Shown in pieces: positions 36,783-46,711 of a stretch of DNA of 64,000 bases. The notes beneath the pieces are model-generated. The model was not told the origin of the DNA. It made no database searches and saw only the letters and a program-made list of their open reading frames with translations. Position numbers and translations under genes: made by a program. Every line of letters starts with the position of its first letter. Within the stretch, counting starts at the first letter, position 1. The stretch comes from an uncultured Prochlorococcus sp. (GTDB lineage: Bacteria > Cyanobacteriota > Cyanobacteriia > PCC-6307 > Cyanobiaceae), in contig CACJPB010000001.1 of NCBI GenBank assembly GCA_902595175.1, forward strand, positions 62,001 to 126,000, written 5' to 3'.

Positions 36783-37255
36783 TAACTAGCTTTTACAAAA
36801 GCGTCTGATCTTCCTTTTGAAGCCCAGAAAATATTATGGATTTTTTCTACATAACTCATGAGTTCTTCAGCTTGGGCTAAATCAATATTAACTTTGCATG
36901 CACTGCATAATTTGGCCGCCTTCCAAATGGTTTCATGTAAGTCTGGATAAGTTTCTAAGTGAACTGGTTTAAAGTAATCTGTCCACAAAATTAGAATCTC
37001 TTTCTTTGTTTCTTTTGCTTGCTCTTCTTTAACTGCAACATATCTAGAAAATGTATTACTGTATGTAGCCCACTCTGCTGTATCAGTGCTAGCAGGAGCT
37101 TCTAATGCAATAAGTTTTTTTGTCATTGATAACACTGCTTCAGCTGTAACTCTCATAGATGCTGGGTCGTATACACCACAAGGACCATCGCAGTGAGCAT
37201 GGACTGTCATTGGGGATTTTTTATCTAGAAAAGAATTGATGAATTTACTTAACAT
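36782..37255 (-). CDS. sodN: Nickel superoxide dismutase
   Basis: Converts superoxide to oxygen and hydrogen peroxide using nickel. The Ni-hook HCDGPCGVYD is at residues 21-30; cleavage before H21 by SodX exposes the His ligand, and C22 and C26 are the thiolate ligands. The 20-residue leader MLSKFINSFLDKKSP... matches the type removed post-translationally. Residues 31-157 form the helical bundle. The length of 157 is standard. It is followed by sodX and then faces the nickel-transporter-like gene. Confidence 0.98.
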   Translation of the reverse strand: MLSKFINSFLDKKSPMTVHAHCDGPCGVYDPASMRVTAEAVLSMTKKLIALEAPASTDTAEWATYSNTFSRYVAVKEEQAKETKKEILILWTDYFKPVHLETYPDLHETIWKAAKLCSACKVNIDLAQAEELMSYVEKIHNIFWASKGRSDAFVKAS

Positions 37256-37333
37256 TTCAAATATTTGGTGTTGTATATATATTACTTGGAGATTAACTAA
37301 ATTGAAAAGTCTATGATAATTTTCTTACCTAAC

Positions 37334-37906
37334 TTAATTGACTTTTAATAATTCAACTTCAAATATTAAAGTCGCATTAGCAGGTATTACATTTCCAGCT
37401 CCTCTTGATCCGTATCCAAGTTCCGGAGGTATCGTTAATTTTCTTTTACCTCCAACTTTCATGCCTGCTACACCTTCGTCCCAACCTTTTATTACTCGTC
37501 CAGCACCCAAGGGAAAGCTGAATGGAGCTCTGCCGATACTGGTATCAAACTGTGTCCCGTCTTCTAGTATTCCTGTGTAATTTACAGTAACTGTTTGCCC
37601 GGCACTAGCCTCATCTCCTTCCCCGTTTACGATATCTGCAATAATTAGACCACTTTCTGTAGTCCTTGAATTGTTGTCTGAAGGTGTTTCTTCTGCCATA
37701 GCGAAAAGTATAGGATTTGGATCTGATGGGTCTAGTTCAAATAAATTTTTATTTGTGACATTTGATGATTTTGTAACAGGTGATCTTTGAACTGACTGAG
37801 TTCTTGACTCGGCAGCATTAACAACTTGAGGTGAATTAAATTGACTGAAAAGAGTTAATGAAACACAAAAAACAAAAACTGCAAAACTAATGAAGACTTC
37901 TTTCAC
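37334..37906 (-). CDS. FKBP-type peptidyl-prolyl cis-trans isomerase, exported
   Basis: Residues 1-30 form a signal peptide or anchor ([17 protein letters not shown] with a later VNAAE site). Residues 85-190 are a single FKBP domain: [46 protein letters not shown] and [11 protein letters not shown]. Cyanobacterial versions are directed to the thylakoid lumen or periplasm. The start is GTG 37906. It is flanked by sodN and, divergently, lnt. Confidence 0.93.
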   Translation of the reverse strand: MKEVFISFAVFVFCVSLTLFSQFNSPQVVNAAESRTQSVQRSPVTKSSNVTNKNLFELDPSDPNPILFAMAEETPSDNNSRTTESGLIIADIVNGEGDEASAGQTVTVNYTGILEDGTQFDTSIGRAPFSFPLGAGRVIKGWDEGVAGMKVGGKRKLTIPPELGYGSRGAGNVIPANATLIFEVELLKVN

Positions 37907-37992
37907 TTAAATTTTGAAAGTTACTAAGACCTAGTTTACAGAATGAAGGTACAATAAATGGGTGATTATAAATTTAATTTCGTAATTTTAGA

Positions 37993-39480
37993 TTGTTAAT
38001 CCCAACTCAAATTAAAAATCTAAGACAATATTTTTACCCTTGTTTGGGAGGGATTTTAGGAGGTATTTCAGTTTCAACTCATTTTTGGCTGATTTTTATG
38101 CCGATATCATTATTTATTTTATGGAAGGGAAGTGAAAGGAGAATAGCAAATTTTTGTTGGGGTTTTTTCTTTATCTTGATAAGTCATTCTTGGCTTTATG
38201 ATCTTCATCCATTGACATGGCTTGGGTTTTCATGGCTTACAAGTTTAATTATTGCCATTTTAATATTATTATTTTGCGCTTTTTTGGGTGGGATATTAGT
38301 TTATTTATGGGGATTTTTAGTTGAAATTATTCTCTGGAAAGAGGATGTTTTCAAAATGAAAATATTATCTTTAACAGTAAAAGTATTTTTTTTATCTTTG
38401 ACTTGGGGTATTGGTGAATTGATACTTTCTCAAACACCTTTTTTTTGGATAGGTTTAGGAGAGAGTCTTATCCCAGGTGATATTTATCTTGCTGGTTTAG
38501 CAAGATGGATTGGTGCAAGTGGTTTATGCGTATTGCAAATATTGATTGGATTTTGGATTTTTTATATTCAAGGTAGATGGGAAAGAAAACTTTACTTTAA
38601 AAAAATATTTCTTTTAGGAATTTTGGTTTTTATTTTCTTACATTTATTTGGAGGTTTAACAACTCCAATAAAAAGAAATTATGAATTTCCAGTAGCTATT
38701 TGGCAAACTAATATACCAACAAGAGAAAAATTAAAAATAAATGATGAATTTATTGAAGAAAAGCTATCTATCGCTCAAAAGTATGCTTTATCAAACAAAG
38801 TGAAACTTCTTGTTGCTCCTGAAGGAACTCTATCTAATAATTTTTATTTTTCTAAAGGTATTAAGGTTAATACCTTGTCAGGAGGTTTCAGAAATTCAAA
38901 TAATAAGTTAAGAAGTTCTTTACTCGGATTTCAAATTGGAGATAAATCTTTTACCTCATTTATAGATAAAAATAGACTTGTTCCAATAGGTGAAAAAATA
39001 CCTAGTTTTCTAAATAGTTTTTCAAGAGGATTATCTGCAGTAGGAGGAATTCAACCAGGCTCCGATACAAGATTATTTGATCCTAAATTTACACCCCCAC
39101 TAGCAGTAGCTATATGTTACGAAATTAGTAATGGACTAGAAATAAGAAAGGCCATTAATAGCGGTGCAAAACTAATAATAACTGCAGCAAATTTAGATCC
39201 ATATCCAGCTAAGCTTTATAGTCAATTCCTATCTTTGGCTAGATTAAGAAGCATTGAAAATAAGAAAAATAATTTACTAGTATCAAATACCGGTCCTTCG
39301 GGCTTAGTTCAAGATGATGGAAAAATAATTAAACTTTTAGATTATTATGTTGAGCAAAATGAAATAGTGTTCCCTAACTTTTCATCCGAAAAGACTTTCT
39401 ATACAAAATTTGGAGATAAACCTATTTTGTTTTTGTTTATATTATTTATGGGATTAAATTTCTTTTGGGAAATTAACTAA
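37993..39480 (+). CDS. lnt: Apolipoprotein N-acyltransferase
   Basis: Membrane enzyme that N-acylates the lipoprotein cysteine. Several N-terminal helices are followed by a nitrilase-type domain with the catalytic triad: E277 in VAPEGTL, K335 in PIGEKIP and C375 in AICYEIS. The length of 495 is normal. The start is TTG 37993 (MLIPTQIKN), since no ATG lies nearby. Its 3' end overlaps mnmA by 8 bp on the opposite strand. Confidence 0.94.
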   Translation: MLIPTQIKNLRQYFYPCLGGILGGISVSTHFWLIFMPISLFILWKGSERRIANFCWGFFFILISHSWLYDLHPLTWLGFSWLTSLIIAILILLFCAFLGGILVYLWGFLVEIILWKEDVFKMKILSLTVKVFFLSLTWGIGELILSQTPFFWIGLGESLIPGDIYLAGLARWIGASGLCVLQILIGFWIFYIQGRWERKLYFKKIFLLGILVFIFLHLFGGLTTPIKRNYEFPVAIWQTNIPTREKLKINDEFIEEKLSIAQKYALSNKVKLLVAPEGTLSNNFYFSKGIKVNTLSGGFRNSNNKLRSSLLGFQIGDKSFTSFIDKNRLVPIGEKIPSFLNSFSRGLSAVGGIQPGSDTRLFDPKFTPPLAVAICYEISNGLEIRKAINSGAKLIITAANLDPYPAKLYSQFLSLARLRSIENKKNNLLVSNTGPSGLVQDDGKIIKLLDYYVEQNEIVFPNFSSEKTFYTKFGDKPILFLFILFMGLNFFWEIN

Positions 39481-40630
39481 TTAATCCACCACCTAATAAA
39501 ATTTCTCCTTTATAAAAAACTGCAGCTTGTCCGGGCGTTACCGAACTTTGACTTTCTTCAAAAATTAATTTAAATGTTGTAGTTGGATTACCTGAATTTT
39601 TCAAAGGTATTAAAGTTCCTCTCACTGGAAGACTTCTATATCTAATTTGTGCTTCTACTTCTATCTCTTGTTTAGGTTCTTCGATTGAAACCCAGTTAAC
39701 CTTTCTAATTATTGCTTCTCTGTTAAATAGATCACTTTTATCTGCTACATAAACTATGTTTTTTACCCTGTCTAAACTTTTTACATATAAGGGTTCAGGC
39801 CATGCGATCCCCAAACCTTTTCTTTGACCTACTGTAAAGTGCTGGATACCATCGTGCGTACCAAGGACTTTCCCATTAACATGCACAATTTCTCCTTCTT
39901 TGGGTTCAATGTGTTTGTCGATAAATCTCTGCATTGAGCCATAATGCTCAACTAAACATAAATCTTGACTTTCTGGTTTTTGAGCAGTTCTAAGGCCTAA
40001 TCTCAAGGCTTCCTTTCTTGTTTCTTCTTTTTTCATTTCACCAAGAGGAAATTCTAATCTGCTTAGTACTTTTTGTGAAAGAGAATAAAGAAAATAACTT
40101 TGGTCTTTGTTGTCGTCAGCACCTCTGAGAAGAAGGAAGTCCTTAAACACAAAGCTCTTGCAATCAAGTTTTTCTGCATAAGATGATTTTTTTATCCTTG
40201 CGTAATGTCCGGTCGCAATATAGGTAAAATCTTTTTTGTTTATTGCGTAATTAAGCATCTCTTCAAACTTCACATTCTTGTTGCACATCGAACACGGAAG
40301 TGGAGTGAATCCTTTCTCATAGCTTTCAGTAGTTTTTTTAATTACCTCTCTTTCGAAAATTTCTCTTGAGTCTATTATTTTGTGATTAATTCCCAAATCT
40401 TCACAAAGGCCAGCAGCATCTACTAATCCTTCGGAACAACAGGAGCCTTGTCCTTTCATTAGCCAAAGAGTTAGTCCCTCAACATTCCAGCCTCTTTCTA
40501 CAAGAAGAGCAGCTGAAAGGGAACTATCTACGCCACCAGAAAGACCTACAATAATATTTTTTTTCTTTTTAGTTTTATTATTAGAAGAAAAAAAGTTCTC
40601 TAATTTTTTATCCTTTTGTGTCTTTAACAT
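39473..40630 (-). CDS. mnmA: tRNA-specific 2-thiouridylase
   Basis: Thiolates U34 of tRNAs for Lys, Glu and Gln. The PP-loop ATP motif GLSGGVDSS lies near residue 29, the first cysteine site is [10 protein letters not shown] and the second is in [21 protein letters not shown] and the C-terminal beta domain with TPGQAAVFY are present. The length of 385 is normal. It diverges from the nnrE/D gene with a 45-bp spacer. Confidence 0.96.
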   Translation of the reverse strand: MLKTQKDKKLENFFSSNNKTKKKKNIIVGLSGGVDSSLSAALLVERGWNVEGLTLWLMKGQGSCCSEGLVDAAGLCEDLGINHKIIDSREIFEREVIKKTTESYEKGFTPLPCSMCNKNVKFEEMLNYAINKKDFTYIATGHYARIKKSSYAEKLDCKSFVFKDFLLLRGADDNKDQSYFLYSLSQKVLSRLEFPLGEMKKEETRKEALRLGLRTAQKPESQDLCLVEHYGSMQRFIDKHIEPKEGEIVHVNGKVLGTHDGIQHFTVGQRKGLGIAWPEPLYVKSLDRVKNIVYVADKSDLFNREAIIRKVNWVSIEEPKQEIEVEAQIRYRSLPVRGTLIPLKNSGNPTTTFKLIFEESQSSVTPGQAAVFYKGEILLGGGLIS

Positions 40631-40675
40631 GGAAGTTTAAATTTTTGAACAGTACTTCAATTGCTTGTACTCATT

Positions 40676-42241
40676 ATGAATGAAATTGTATGGCCAACAA
40701 TTGACTCAGAACATTTAGTTGTTGATTCAAAGCAAATGTTGATTTTAGAGAAAGAAATGTTTTCTGATGGAATGCCACAAGAAGCATTGATGGAAAAAGC
40801 TGGTATCCAAATTAGTAGATGGCTATTAAAAAAGAAACCTCTTCTCAAGGATGGAATAATTGTTTTTATAGGTCCTGGGCATAATGGCGGGGATGGTGCA
40901 GTAATAGCTAGAGAGCTTTTTTTGAAAGGTTTTTTAGTAAAGGTATGGTGTCCATTTCCGATAAAAAAAACATTAACAAATAACCACCTTAATTATCTTA
41001 CATCTATTGGTGTCACGAAATTAGTAGATCCCCCTGAAGCAAATGGTAAAGAACTTTGGATTGATGCAGTTTTTGGTAATAATCAAACAAGAAAAGTTGA
41101 TAATAAATTAATTAAACTTTTTAATCAAAAATTTCATAACAAATATGGCAAGGTAATAAGTATTGATATTCCAACAGGATTATGTCCTGATAAAGGCGAG
41201 CCTTTTTTAGATAACGCAGTAAAAGCAAACTATACCTTGGCAATTGGTCTTAATAAGATTGGGTTGATGCAAGATTCTGCATTGCCTTTTATTGGAGAAT
41301 TACACCATATAGATGTTGGGGTGCCTATTAGTAAACTGTTCAAAGTTAATAAAAAGATTTTTAAGGTTACTTACAAAGATTTAAAAAATATTGATTTACC
41401 TTTTTTACCAAAAAATTCCAACAAATATAAAAGAGGTAGAACATTATTAATAGCTGGAAGCGAAAAATATCCTGGTGCTGCATACTTAGCATTAAAAGGC
41501 GCTGTATCAAGTGGAGCAGGCTATATCTCGGCTGTCCTGCCTGGGTTAGTTGCTGAATCAATATGGCAAGTTGCTCCAGAAATAGTTTTAAAAGATACTA
41601 TGCAATCTAATCAAAATGGAAATGCATCTTTATTTAGTGCATTAAAAAATATTGATTTAAGTCCATTTGATTCAGTAGCTGTTGGCCCAGGAATAGGAAT
41701 TGATAATGATGATTGGCAAAAATCAAAAGACTATCTTATAGATTATGGAGGATTATTGATCTTGGATGCAGATGCACTTAATAGAATTTCGGAATCTAAG
41801 TTAGGGTCAAATTTCTTTTTAGAGAGAAAATTTAAAACATGGATTACACCACATAGCAATGAATTTCGAAGGTTATTCCCTCATATCAATTCTGCTACCA
41901 ATTTAGGGCTAGCTCTTGATGGAGCAAAAGAATTTAACATTAGTATTTTATTTAAGGGAGCTAACAGCATAGTTGCTGATAGTAAAAAAGTTTGGCAACT
42001 TTTCGGAACCGATTCACAGACAGCTCGAGCTGGATTGGGAGATCTTTTGTCTGGATTTATAGCTGGCAGTTCTGCGATTGATTTAACCTTTTGTAGAAAC
42101 ATAACAACAGATTTTTTTGCTAAATACGTACTTTTGCATTCATTTGCTGCATCAAAGTGCAAAAAAGGGTCAAATGCTTCAGCTATAGGTGACGAATTGT
42201 CAAAATTAATGAGAAATATAAAAATGAGGCAAATATCTTGA
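40676..42241 (+). CDS. nnr: Bifunctional NAD(P)HX epimerase / ADP-dependent dehydratase
   Basis: Repairs hydrated NADH and NADPH. The N-terminal YjeF_N epimerase domain has GPGHNGGDGAVIARELF; the C-terminal kinase-fold dehydratase has AGSEKYPGAAYLALKGAVSSGAGY and the AGLGDLLSGFIAG signature. I use ATG 40676 (MNEIVWP) instead of TTG 40661, giving 521 residues. The fused two-domain layout is common in bacteria. It is upstream of the sigma factor gene by 140 bp. Confidence 0.95.
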   Translation: MNEIVWPTIDSEHLVVDSKQMLILEKEMFSDGMPQEALMEKAGIQISRWLLKKKPLLKDGIIVFIGPGHNGGDGAVIARELFLKGFLVKVWCPFPIKKTLTNNHLNYLTSIGVTKLVDPPEANGKELWIDAVFGNNQTRKVDNKLIKLFNQKFHNKYGKVISIDIPTGLCPDKGEPFLDNAVKANYTLAIGLNKIGLMQDSALPFIGELHHIDVGVPISKLFKVNKKIFKVTYKDLKNIDLPFLPKNSNKYKRGRTLLIAGSEKYPGAAYLALKGAVSSGAGYISAVLPGLVAESIWQVAPEIVLKDTMQSNQNGNASLFSALKNIDLSPFDSVAVGPGIGIDNDDWQKSKDYLIDYGGLLILDADALNRISESKLGSNFFLERKFKTWITPHSNEFRRLFPHINSATNLGLALDGAKEFNISILFKGANSIVADSKKVWQLFGTDSQTARAGLGDLLSGFIAGSSAIDLTFCRNITTDFFAKYVLLHSFAASKCKKGSNASAIGDELSKLMRNIKMRQIS

Positions 42242-42381
42242 AAGAAACAATTTAAGAGAGTTATTTATAGTTTTAAACACATAAGTGTACAAATATTACT
42301 TGAAATCTGAAGCGCGCATTAAATATTTGGCTATTTCCCTAAAAGTGTAAGAGAGTTTTAATACCTAATTTAGGCCAAAGT

Positions 42382-43323
42382 ATGTTCTCATCTATTCCAA
42401 CACAAGCAGATCCGCCTAAAAGGAAAAGCAATGATCCAATTAGTTGGTATTTGCAGAACATCGGTAGGGTTCCTTTATTAACCCCTGCCGAAGAGATTGA
42501 ATTGGGTAATCAAGTTCAGAAAATGATGATTCTTACAGAAGATGGACAATTAAATGAAAAGACTAATGAATTTACAACTCAGCAAAAAAGAACAATAAAA
42601 ATTGGTCGAAGAGCTAAAGAAAGAATGATGAAAGCTAATTTAAGATTAGTTGTCAGTGTGGCAAAAAAATATCAAGGCAAAGGACTGGAACTTCTCGACT
42701 TAGTACAAGAAGGTTCTCTTGGCTTGGAGAGGGCTGTTGAAAAATTTGATCCGACAAGGGGATATAAGTTTTCTACTTACGCTTTTTGGTGGATTAGACA
42801 GAGTATGACAAGAGCAATTGCATGTCAATCAAGAACAATCCGTTTGCCTGTTCACTTAAGTGAAAGGTTAGCTTCTATTAGAAAAGTTAGTAGAGATTTG
42901 GCTCATAAACTTGGTGCTATGCCCAGCAGGATTGAAATTGCAGAGGCGATGGAAATTGACGTAGAAGAGTTGGATTCAGTTTTGAGACAAGCCTTATCGA
43001 CAAGTAGTTTGGATGCTCCAGTAAATGGCGATGACGGCAGAAGCTTTTTAGGTGATTTAATTGCTGATAGTAATAATGAAGAACCTTTAGATCAAGTTGA
43101 ACAAAAAATGCATCAAGAGCAACTTGGTAAGTGGTTAAGTCATTTAAGCGAACAAGAACAACATGTTCTCAAATTAAGATTTGGACTTGATGCAAATGAG
43201 AGACACACACTTGCTGAAATTGGAAGATTATTAGAAGTTTCCAGAGAAAGAGTAAGACAAGTTGAACTTAAGGCACTAAGAAAATTAAGGAATTTAACCA
43301 GAAAATTACCTAGCGGTATTTAA
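42382..43323 (+). CDS. RNA polymerase sigma factor, RpoD family (group 2 type)
   Basis: Contains all core sigma-70 regions in 313 residues: region 1.2 (DPISWYLQNIGRVPLLTPAEE), region 2 (NLRLVVSVAKKY, GLERAVEKFDPTRGYKFSTYAFWWIRQSM), region 3, and region 4.2 (HTLAEIGRLLEVSRERVRQVE). It lacks the long region 1.1 of the primary factor, so it is a group 2 alternative sigma as found in several copies in cyanobacteria. Its target genes cannot be read here. It stops 1 nt short of the pdhA stop on the opposite strand. Confidence 0.95.
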   Translation: MFSSIPTQADPPKRKSNDPISWYLQNIGRVPLLTPAEEIELGNQVQKMMILTEDGQLNEKTNEFTTQQKRTIKIGRRAKERMMKANLRLVVSVAKKYQGKGLELLDLVQEGSLGLERAVEKFDPTRGYKFSTYAFWWIRQSMTRAIACQSRTIRLPVHLSERLASIRKVSRDLAHKLGAMPSRIEIAEAMEIDVEELDSVLRQALSTSSLDAPVNGDDGRSFLGDLIADSNNEEPLDQVEQKMHQEQLGKWLSHLSEQEQHVLKLRFGLDANERHTLAEIGRLLEVSRERVRQVELKALRKLRNLTRKLPSGI

Positions 43324-43324
43324 T

Positions 43325-44362
43325 CTAATCATTTGCCCAAATATATTTGGTTAATTCTTCTGAAGGGGGTTCGGGGGCTTCAATAGCATTTTTAACTGAC
43401 TCTGTTATCTCTGCATCGATTTTCTTTTCAATAATTTTTAATTCTTCTTCAGTTGCGAATTTACCATTAATAATTTCTTTGGCTAATTTCTTAATAGGAT
43501 CTCTTTTCCCCCAAAACTCCTTTTCTTTTTCAGATCTTAATTCATCTGGATCTGCAAGAGAATGTCCTCTGTATCTATATGTCAAACATTCTAAAAGTGT
43601 TGGACCTTCTCCAGCTCTAGCGCGCTCAATTGCTCTTTGTGCTGCTCCTCTAACTGCCAATACATCCATTCCATCAACTTCCTCACCGTGCATACCAAAA
43701 GCAGACGCTTTTCTCCAGATTTCAGGATTACTAGTAGCTCTATCGTGAGCCATACCGATAGCCCATTTATTATTTTCAACAACAAAAATTATGGGTAATT
43801 TCCATAACTGGGCCATATTCAAACATTCAAAAAACTGCCCATTATTGCAAGTCCCATCCCCAAAGAATGCTGCAGTTACCGCATCACTATTACTATTACC
43901 AGCAACTTCTTTTTTGTATTTACTTGAAAAGGCTGCCCCTAAGGCAACTGGAATTCCTTCTCCAATAAATGCATATCCTCCGAGTAAGTGATGCTCTCTT
44001 GAAAATAAGTGCATGGATCCACCTCGGCCTTTGCTACAACCAGTAGCTTTACCAAAAAGTTCACTCATTACTTCAAATGAGGGAACCCCAGCACTTAGTG
44101 CATGAACATGATCGCGATAAGTGCTACAAAACCAATCATGTTTCTTTTTCATGGCGCCAATGACTCCCGTGCTTATAGCCTCTTGACCGTTATATAAATG
44201 AACGAAACCAAACATTTTTCCCCTGTAATACATTTCTGCACACTTATCTTCAAACCTACGACCAAGCGTCATGTCTTCATAAAGAAATAATCCGGTTTCT
44301 CGATCTAATTCGGCTTTTTTTATGTCTTGAAGATTTGAGATTCTCTCTACGTGTGTTTCCAA
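43325..44362 (-). CDS. pdhA: Pyruvate dehydrogenase E1 component, alpha subunit
   Basis: Thiamine-diphosphate subunit that decarboxylates pyruvate. The TPP motif [20 protein letters not shown] is followed by [23 protein letters not shown] and [13 protein letters not shown] are further E1-alpha marks. At 345 residues it is the short plastid/cyanobacterial type. The start is TTG 44362, with an AAGG ribosome-binding sequence about 8 nt ahead. It diverges from the integrase remnant. Confidence 0.96.
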   Translation of the reverse strand: METHVERISNLQDIKKAELDRETGLFLYEDMTLGRRFEDKCAEMYYRGKMFGFVHLYNGQEAISTGVIGAMKKKHDWFCSTYRDHVHALSAGVPSFEVMSELFGKATGCSKGRGGSMHLFSREHHLLGGYAFIGEGIPVALGAAFSSKYKKEVAGNSNSDAVTAAFFGDGTCNNGQFFECLNMAQLWKLPIIFVVENNKWAIGMAHDRATSNPEIWRKASAFGMHGEEVDGMDVLAVRGAAQRAIERARAGEGPTLLECLTYRYRGHSLADPDELRSEKEKEFWGKRDPIKKLAKEIINGKFATEEELKIIEKKIDAEITESVKNAIEAPEPPSEELTKYIWAND

Positions 44363-44386
44363 GAAAATACCTTAACGAAGTTTTGA

Positions 44387-44581
44387 TTTGTTAACATTCT
44401 AAGGCATGCTTGGGCAGTTAGAACAATTTTTTATGATTTACCTGATACTGTGGCTGCCAAAATGATGGGACATTCGGTTAGTTTACACACTCAAACTTAT
44501 CACCACTGGATTACTAAAAGAGATCAACAACAGGCAGTAAATAATGCACTTCTAAAAGTTAAAAGAGTTAAAAATAATTAA
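44387..44581 (+). pseudogene. C-terminal remnant of a tyrosine recombinase (phage-type integrase)
   Basis: Not in the ORF track. The plus-strand frame from 44387 to the TAA at 44579-44581 reads LRHAWAVRTIFYDLP, then AAKMMGHSV, then HTQTYHHW. These match the C-terminal catalytic box of tyrosine recombinases: the RH pair, the GH pair and the nucleophilic Tyr. The frame is closed upstream by TGA at 44384, directly after the pdhA start region, so the N-terminal domain and first catalytic Arg are gone. About 64 codons survive, with an in-frame ATG only at 44462. It is best read as a decayed integrase, although a short expressed fragment cannot be excluded. Confidence 0.85.
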
Positions 44582-44615
44582 AGATTTATAATAATCAAAT
44601 AAAAATAAGGATCAT

Positions 44616-45308
44616 ATGCAAGAAAAACCTTCCTCTTCCGAGAAAATATTTAACCTCGATAATCAAGCAAATAAACTTGGTATGGGAGGTAAATTATCAC
44701 CGGATATCGATGAGAGCTCATATAAAAAAAGAATGCAGCAAAGAAAAGATATTCAAGCCGAAAGACTACAAATTAGAAAAACAAAAAAAGGATTATTGAT
44801 TGTTTTCACAGGTAATGGCAAGGGCAAGACAACTGCATCTTTAGGTATGGCTTTAAGGACGATAGGGCATGGCTATAAAGTAGCAATAATTCAATTTATC
44901 AAAGGAGGCTGGACCACTGGAGAGGAAAAAGCACTTAAAAACCTGTCTTCAAACATATCTTGGCATTCATTAGGAGAGGGATTTACTTGGGAAACACAAG
45001 ACAGAATAAGAGATGAAAAATTAGTTCAAGAGGCGTGGCAACTAGCTAAAAAATACATACAAAACGAATCTTATAGACTTATCATTCTTGATGAAATTAA
45101 TATTGCAACAAAACTTGGTTATCTTGCACCCAAAGAAATAATCACTTTTTTAAAAAGCTTAAATAATAGAAAAAATCATATTGTTTTAACTGGAAGGGGA
45201 GCATCTGATTTAATCATCAATTACGCTGATCTAGTTACAGAAATGAAACTAATAAGACATCCTTTCAAAGAGCAAGGAATAAAAGCACAAAAGTGCGTTG
45301 AATTTTAG
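44616..45308 (+). CDS. cobO: Cob(I)alamin adenosyltransferase, CobO/BtuR type
   Basis: Adds the adenosyl group to corrinoids during cobalamin synthesis or salvage. The P-loop FTGNGKGKTTASLGMA sits near residues 66-80. IIQFIKGGW, LIILDEINIATKLGYL and LTGRGASDLIINYADLVTEM are typical of the family. An N-terminal extension of about 55 polar residues precedes the domain, so 230 residues is a little long. It lies 34 nt after the integrase remnant. Confidence 0.95.
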   Translation: MQEKPSSSEKIFNLDNQANKLGMGGKLSPDIDESSYKKRMQQRKDIQAERLQIRKTKKGLLIVFTGNGKGKTTASLGMALRTIGHGYKVAIIQFIKGGWTTGEEKALKNLSSNISWHSLGEGFTWETQDRIRDEKLVQEAWQLAKKYIQNESYRLIILDEINIATKLGYLAPKEIITFLKSLNNRKNHIVLTGRGASDLIINYADLVTEMKLIRHPFKEQGIKAQKCVEF

Positions 45309-45434
45309 TTGAAGTAAATTTTATTTGAATTTTATTTAGGCAGGTTTAGAAATGTTTAAAGACGCAAGCAATATCTGAACAAAAAATAAATTTGGCACAT
45401 TTACTTGCTAAGGTCTTAAAAGTACAATTATTGA

Positions 45435-46139
45435 ATGACTTACAAAAGAGTTCTCTTAAAACTTAGTGGTGAAGCACTAATGGGTGAAAAACCTTATGGT
45501 ATTGATCCTGCTATAGTTCAATCAATTGCAGAGGATGTTTCAAAAGTAGTAGAAAATAATGTACAACTTGCAATAGTTGTTGGTGGAGGAAACATTTTTA
45601 GGGGACTTAAAGGATCTGCAGACGGAATGGATCGCGCAACTGCTGATTATGTAGGGATGCTTGCAACAGTAATGAACGCAATTTCACTTCAAGATGGTCT
45701 TGAAAGAGTAGGAGTTGCAACCAGAGTGCAAACAGCAATCGAAATGCAGGAAATTGCCGAACCCTACATAAGAAGAAGAGCCATGAGGCACTTAGAAAAA
45801 GGTAGAGTTGTAGTTTTCGGAGGTGGATGCGGAAATCCATTTTTTACAACTGATACTACAGCAGCTTTGAGGGCAGCAGAGATAAACGCTGAAGTTGTTA
45901 TGAAGGCTACTAAGGTTGATGGAGTATACGATCGTGATCCAAATCAATTTAAAGATGCAAAAAAATATTCCTCTCTCAGTTATCAACAAGTTCTTAGTGA
46001 TGAAATTGCAGTAATGGACAGTACTGCGATTGCACTTTGCAAAGACAATAATATCCCAATTATGGTTTTTGATATATTCAAAAAAGGGAACATTTCTAAA
46101 GCTGTTGCTGGTGAGCCAATAGGCTCTTTAATTAGTTAA
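45435..46139 (+). CDS. pyrH: UMP kinase
   Basis: Phosphorylates UMP to UDP. Amino-acid-kinase fold with [10 protein letters not shown] at residues 7-16, [22 protein letters not shown] and [10 protein letters not shown]. The length of 234 is normal. frr follows after 23 nt, the conserved pyrH-frr arrangement of bacteria. Confidence 0.98.
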   Translation: MTYKRVLLKLSGEALMGEKPYGIDPAIVQSIAEDVSKVVENNVQLAIVVGGGNIFRGLKGSADGMDRATADYVGMLATVMNAISLQDGLERVGVATRVQTAIEMQEIAEPYIRRRAMRHLEKGRVVVFGGGCGNPFFTTDTTAALRAAEINAEVVMKATKVDGVYDRDPNQFKDAKKYSSLSYQQVLSDEIAVMDSTAIALCKDNNIPIMVFDIFKKGNISKAVAGEPIGSLIS

Positions 46140-46162
46140 AGATCATTTAAATTTTTTTAATT

Positions 46163-46711
46163 ATGAAAGAAAAAGAAATTCAAGAAAATATGAATAAAAG
46201 TATTGAAGCCACACAAAGAAACTTTAATACAATTAGGACTGGTAGAGCTAACGCTTCCTTGTTAGACAGAGTAAGTGTTGAGTACTACGGAGCAGAAACA
46301 CCAATCAAATCGCTTGCCACTATAAGCACTGTTGATTCACAAACAATCTCAATACAACCTTTCGATATTTCATGTTTACAAGCGATAGAGAAATCTATTT
46401 CCATGAGTGATTTAGGTATTACTCCAAATAATGATGGGAAAGTAATAAGAATAAATGTTCCTCCTTTAACAGAAGAAAGAAGAAAAGAATTTTGTAAATT
46501 AGCCTCTAAATATGCTGAGGAAGGAAAAGTAGCCTTGAGAAATATCAGAAGAGATGCTGTTGATAAAGAAAAAAAAGACGAAAAAGATGGCCTTATTTCA
46601 ATTGACGAATCGAGAGATAATCAATCTGAAATTCAGAAAATTACTGATAAATACATCGCTTTAATAGAAACTAAATTGTCTGAGAAAGAGAAGGAAATTC
46701 TAAAAGTTTGA
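46163..46711 (+). CDS. frr: Ribosome recycling factor
   Basis: Splits post-termination ribosomes together with [22 protein letters not shown] near residues 26-44 and the later [15 protein letters not shown] and NIRRDAVD are hallmark stretches. The length of 182 is standard. Its TGA stop overlaps the TTG start of the next gene as TTGA. Confidence 0.98.
   Translation: MKEKEIQENMNKSIEATQRNFNTIRTGRANASLLDRVSVEYYGAETPIKSLATISTVDSQTISIQPFDISCLQAIEKSISMSDLGITPNNDGKVIRINVPPLTEERRKEFCKLASKYAEEGKVALRNIRRDAVDKEKKDEKDGLISIDESRDNQSEIQKITDKYIALIETKLSEKEKEILKV

Noticed and set aside
43347-43748. 133-aa plus-strand ORF in the ORF track
   Set aside because: Lies fully antisense to pdhA, whose motifs are unambiguous; the translated sequence has no recognisable domain.
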